A stretch of DNA of 64,000 nucleotides from Flavobacterium defluvii (GTDB lineage Bacteria > Bacteroidota > Bacteroidia > Flavobacteriales > Flavobacteriaceae), in assembly GCF_900129555.1 (NCBI RefSeq), contig NZ_FQWC01000011.1, forward strand, positions 83,951 through 147,950, written 5' to 3'. The notes beneath the pieces were generated by a model that searched no databases, was not told the origin of the DNA, and worked only from the letters and a program-made list of their open reading frames with translations. Both the position numbers and the translations under genes were made by a program. This document shows, one piece after another, positions 62,753 to 64,000 of the stretch; position 1 is the stretch's first letter; each line of letters begins with the position of its first letter.

Positions 62753-63805
62753 ATGAAAATATTAGCGATAACATTTCTGTTTATTTTAAGCGCTTGTTCT
62801 TCTGAAAACAATTCCGAAAATCCAGTTCCGCAAAATCCAGAAGTAAAAAACTACCAGTCTTATTTTACAGGAAATAAAGTGGATAAAATCACGACTCCCC
62901 AAGGCGGAATTTGCTTAATGGGAGGAGCGGCCGAAAATGATGAAGCAATGAAATGGTTTTTAAAAAGAGCCGATGGCGGAGATGTTTTGGTATTAAGAAC
63001 TTCCGGGTCTGATGGTTATAATTCTTATTTATTCAATTCTTTGGGCGTTGCTGTTAATTCTGTTGAAACTATTGTTTTTAAAAACGCCAAAGCAAATTCA
63101 GATAAATATATTCTGGAGAAAATAAATAATGCAGAGGCGATTTGGTTTGCCGGCGGTGATCAATGGGAATATATTTTGTATTGGAGAAACACGCCAATTT
63201 CTGAAGCAATCAATAATGCTATTACAAACAAAAAAGTAGTTGTAGGAGGAACCAGTGCCGGTATGGCCATTCAGGGAAGTTTTTATTTTTCTGCTCAAAA
63301 CGGCACGATTACTTCTCAGGAAGCACTATTGAATCCTTTTGATACTAAAATCACAATATCAAAAGATCCTTTTTTAGACAATGTAATATTAAAAGATGTA
63401 ATTACCGATACGCATTATGATAACCCAGACAGAAAAGGAAGACATGTTACTTTTTTAGCCCGAATTATAAACGATTATAAAATTCAGGCGAAAGGAATTG
63501 CTTGTGAAGAATATACAGCGGTATGTATAGACGAAAAAGGAATTGCGAGAGTCTTTGGAAGTTATCCTTCAAAGGAAGATGCAGCCTATTTTATAATGCC
63601 TAATGACGAAATTGCTGATAACAAGCCAGAAGTTTGTAAACCAAACAATCCTTTGCAATGGAACCAGAATCAAGCTGCAATTAATGTTTACGAAGTTAAA
63701 GGCACTAATGCCGGAACTAATACCTTTAATTTAAATAACTGGAATGAAGGTAAAGGAGGTATATGGAAAAAATGGTTTGTAGAAAATGGCAAACTAAAAG
63801 AGTAG
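62753..63805 (+). CDS. Cyanophycinase lipoprotein (peptidase S51)
   Basis: The ATG at 62753 gives MKILAITFLFILSACSSENN, a clear lipobox; an upstream in-frame TTG would overlap the permease and is rejected. The 350-aa S51 domain has nucleophile S168 in GGTSAG, GGDQWEYILYW, ITDTHYDNPDRKGRHVTFLA and GIACEEYTAVCIDEKG. It is a paralogue of the T9SS-secreted enzyme without the extra domains, and is probably a periplasmic or outer-membrane-anchored form that trims imported cyanophycin fragments. Confidence 0.88.
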   Translation: MKILAITFLFILSACSSENNSENPVPQNPEVKNYQSYFTGNKVDKITTPQGGICLMGGAAENDEAMKWFLKRADGGDVLVLRTSGSDGYNSYLFNSLGVAVNSVETIVFKNAKANSDKYILEKINNAEAIWFAGGDQWEYILYWRNTPISEAINNAITNKKVVVGGTSAGMAIQGSFYFSAQNGTITSQEALLNPFDTKITISKDPFLDNVILKDVITDTHYDNPDRKGRHVTFLARIINDYKIQAKGIACEEYTAVCIDEKGIARVFGSYPSKEDAAYFIMPNDEIADNKPEVCKPNNPLQWNQNQAAINVYEVKGTNAGTNTFNLNNWNEGKGGIWKKWFVENGKLKE

Positions 63806-63898
63806 AAAATCTCAAAAGAATGTATTTTAATTAAGTTTTAAAAAGAAAATATCAATAAATTAAAGATGTATTATTATCATCAAGAACACAATAAATTC

Positions 63899-64000
63899 AT
63901 GCTGAAATTAAATGTTAAGAACGAAACGTCAAGACTTCGTGCAGTAGTTTTGGGTTCAGCCGTTCATAATGGGCCAACTCCTACAATTGATGAAGCCTAT
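63899..64000 (+). CDS. Amidinotransferase / arginine-deiminase-like enzyme, N-terminal fragment (runs off window)
   Basis: 34 codons before the window ends: MLKLNVKNETSRLRAVVLGS then AVHNGPTPTIDEAY. This matches the start of Bacteroidota amidinotransferase-superfamily proteins (arginine deiminase/DDAH type), which act on the guanidino group of arginine. The active site lies beyond the edge. An in-frame ATG at 63866 would add 11 residues. Its place after cyanophycin genes fits a role in breaking down the released arginine. Confidence 0.6.
   Translation, partial: MLKLNVKNETSRLRAVVLGSAVHNGPTPTIDEAY

Noticed and set aside
63899..64000. Start of a cyanophycin synthetase (CphA)
   Set aside because: The visible N terminus (NETSRLRAVVLGS, PTPTIDEAY) fits amidinotransferase-type proteins rather than the CphA N terminus; the neighbours are catabolic.

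Overview
The window looks like chromosomal DNA of a Flavobacterium-like member of the Bacteroidota. The support is: low GC; SusC/SusD pairs with a hybrid two-component regulator; a type IX secretion sorting domain; Bacteroidota-type promoter elements (TTG ~20 nt upstream of TAnnTTTG); no clear Shine-Dalgarno sites; and dispersed intergenic palindromes. I saw no phage, insertion sequence, CRISPR array, rRNA or tRNA.

Layout. (1) 127-9201 is an NRPS-independent hydroxamate siderophore operon: PLP decarboxylase, amine N-monooxygenase, membrane acyltransferase-like protein, and two acyltransferase/IucA-IucC modules, one fused and one split. It is preceded by a promoter with a perfect 6-5-6 inverted repeat and followed by a MATE exporter gene broken by an internal deletion (9332-9882). 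(2) 10051-30571 is a large RiPP region: eight precursors with nitrile-hydratase-like (NHLP) leaders, a stand-alone LanM-type dehydratase with no cyclase domain, a LuxI/FeeM-like acyltransferase divergent from a LuxR-type regulator, an AraC regulator with a degenerate HisKA-like domain, a TPR-adenylate cyclase, a cNMP-binding protein, a TolC/HlyD/two-ABC-transporter export machine with a C39 leader peptidase, and an HEFTH metalloprotease-like protein. An E1-like gene sits upstream behind its own terminator. (3) 30800-31527 holds two small envelope/stress-type genes. (4) 31812-47763 (minus strand) is a polysaccharide utilisation locus: GH16, GH10, IPT-domain surface lipoprotein, SusD, SusC, HTCS and GH3. 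It is punctuated by three copies of a ~140-bp palindromic repeat; a fourth copy lies in the siderophore operon. (5) 48089-52659 holds SDR/DUF2867, PAP2, fasciclin and DUF2805 genes, three of which share an ungapped 32-bp inverted-repeat motif. (6) 52998-64000 is a probable cyanophycin (Arg-Asp polymer) scavenging locus: T9SS-secreted cyanophycinase, SusC/SusD, isoaspartyl peptidase, YfcC-type permease, lipoprotein cyanophycinase and the start of an amidinotransferase-family enzyme.

The most unusual signal is in region 6. Both the first cyanophycinase and the susC-like gene are preceded by a duplicated pair of tiny reading frames whose products end in the same octapeptide, GLQPIFNC. Copies differ almost only at synonymous positions, so the peptides are probably translated. 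I do not recognise this family. The second is the cyclase-less dehydratase RiPP system, whose predicted cores are almost free of cysteine and which sits next to a possible lipidating acyltransferase and a cAMP signalling pair.
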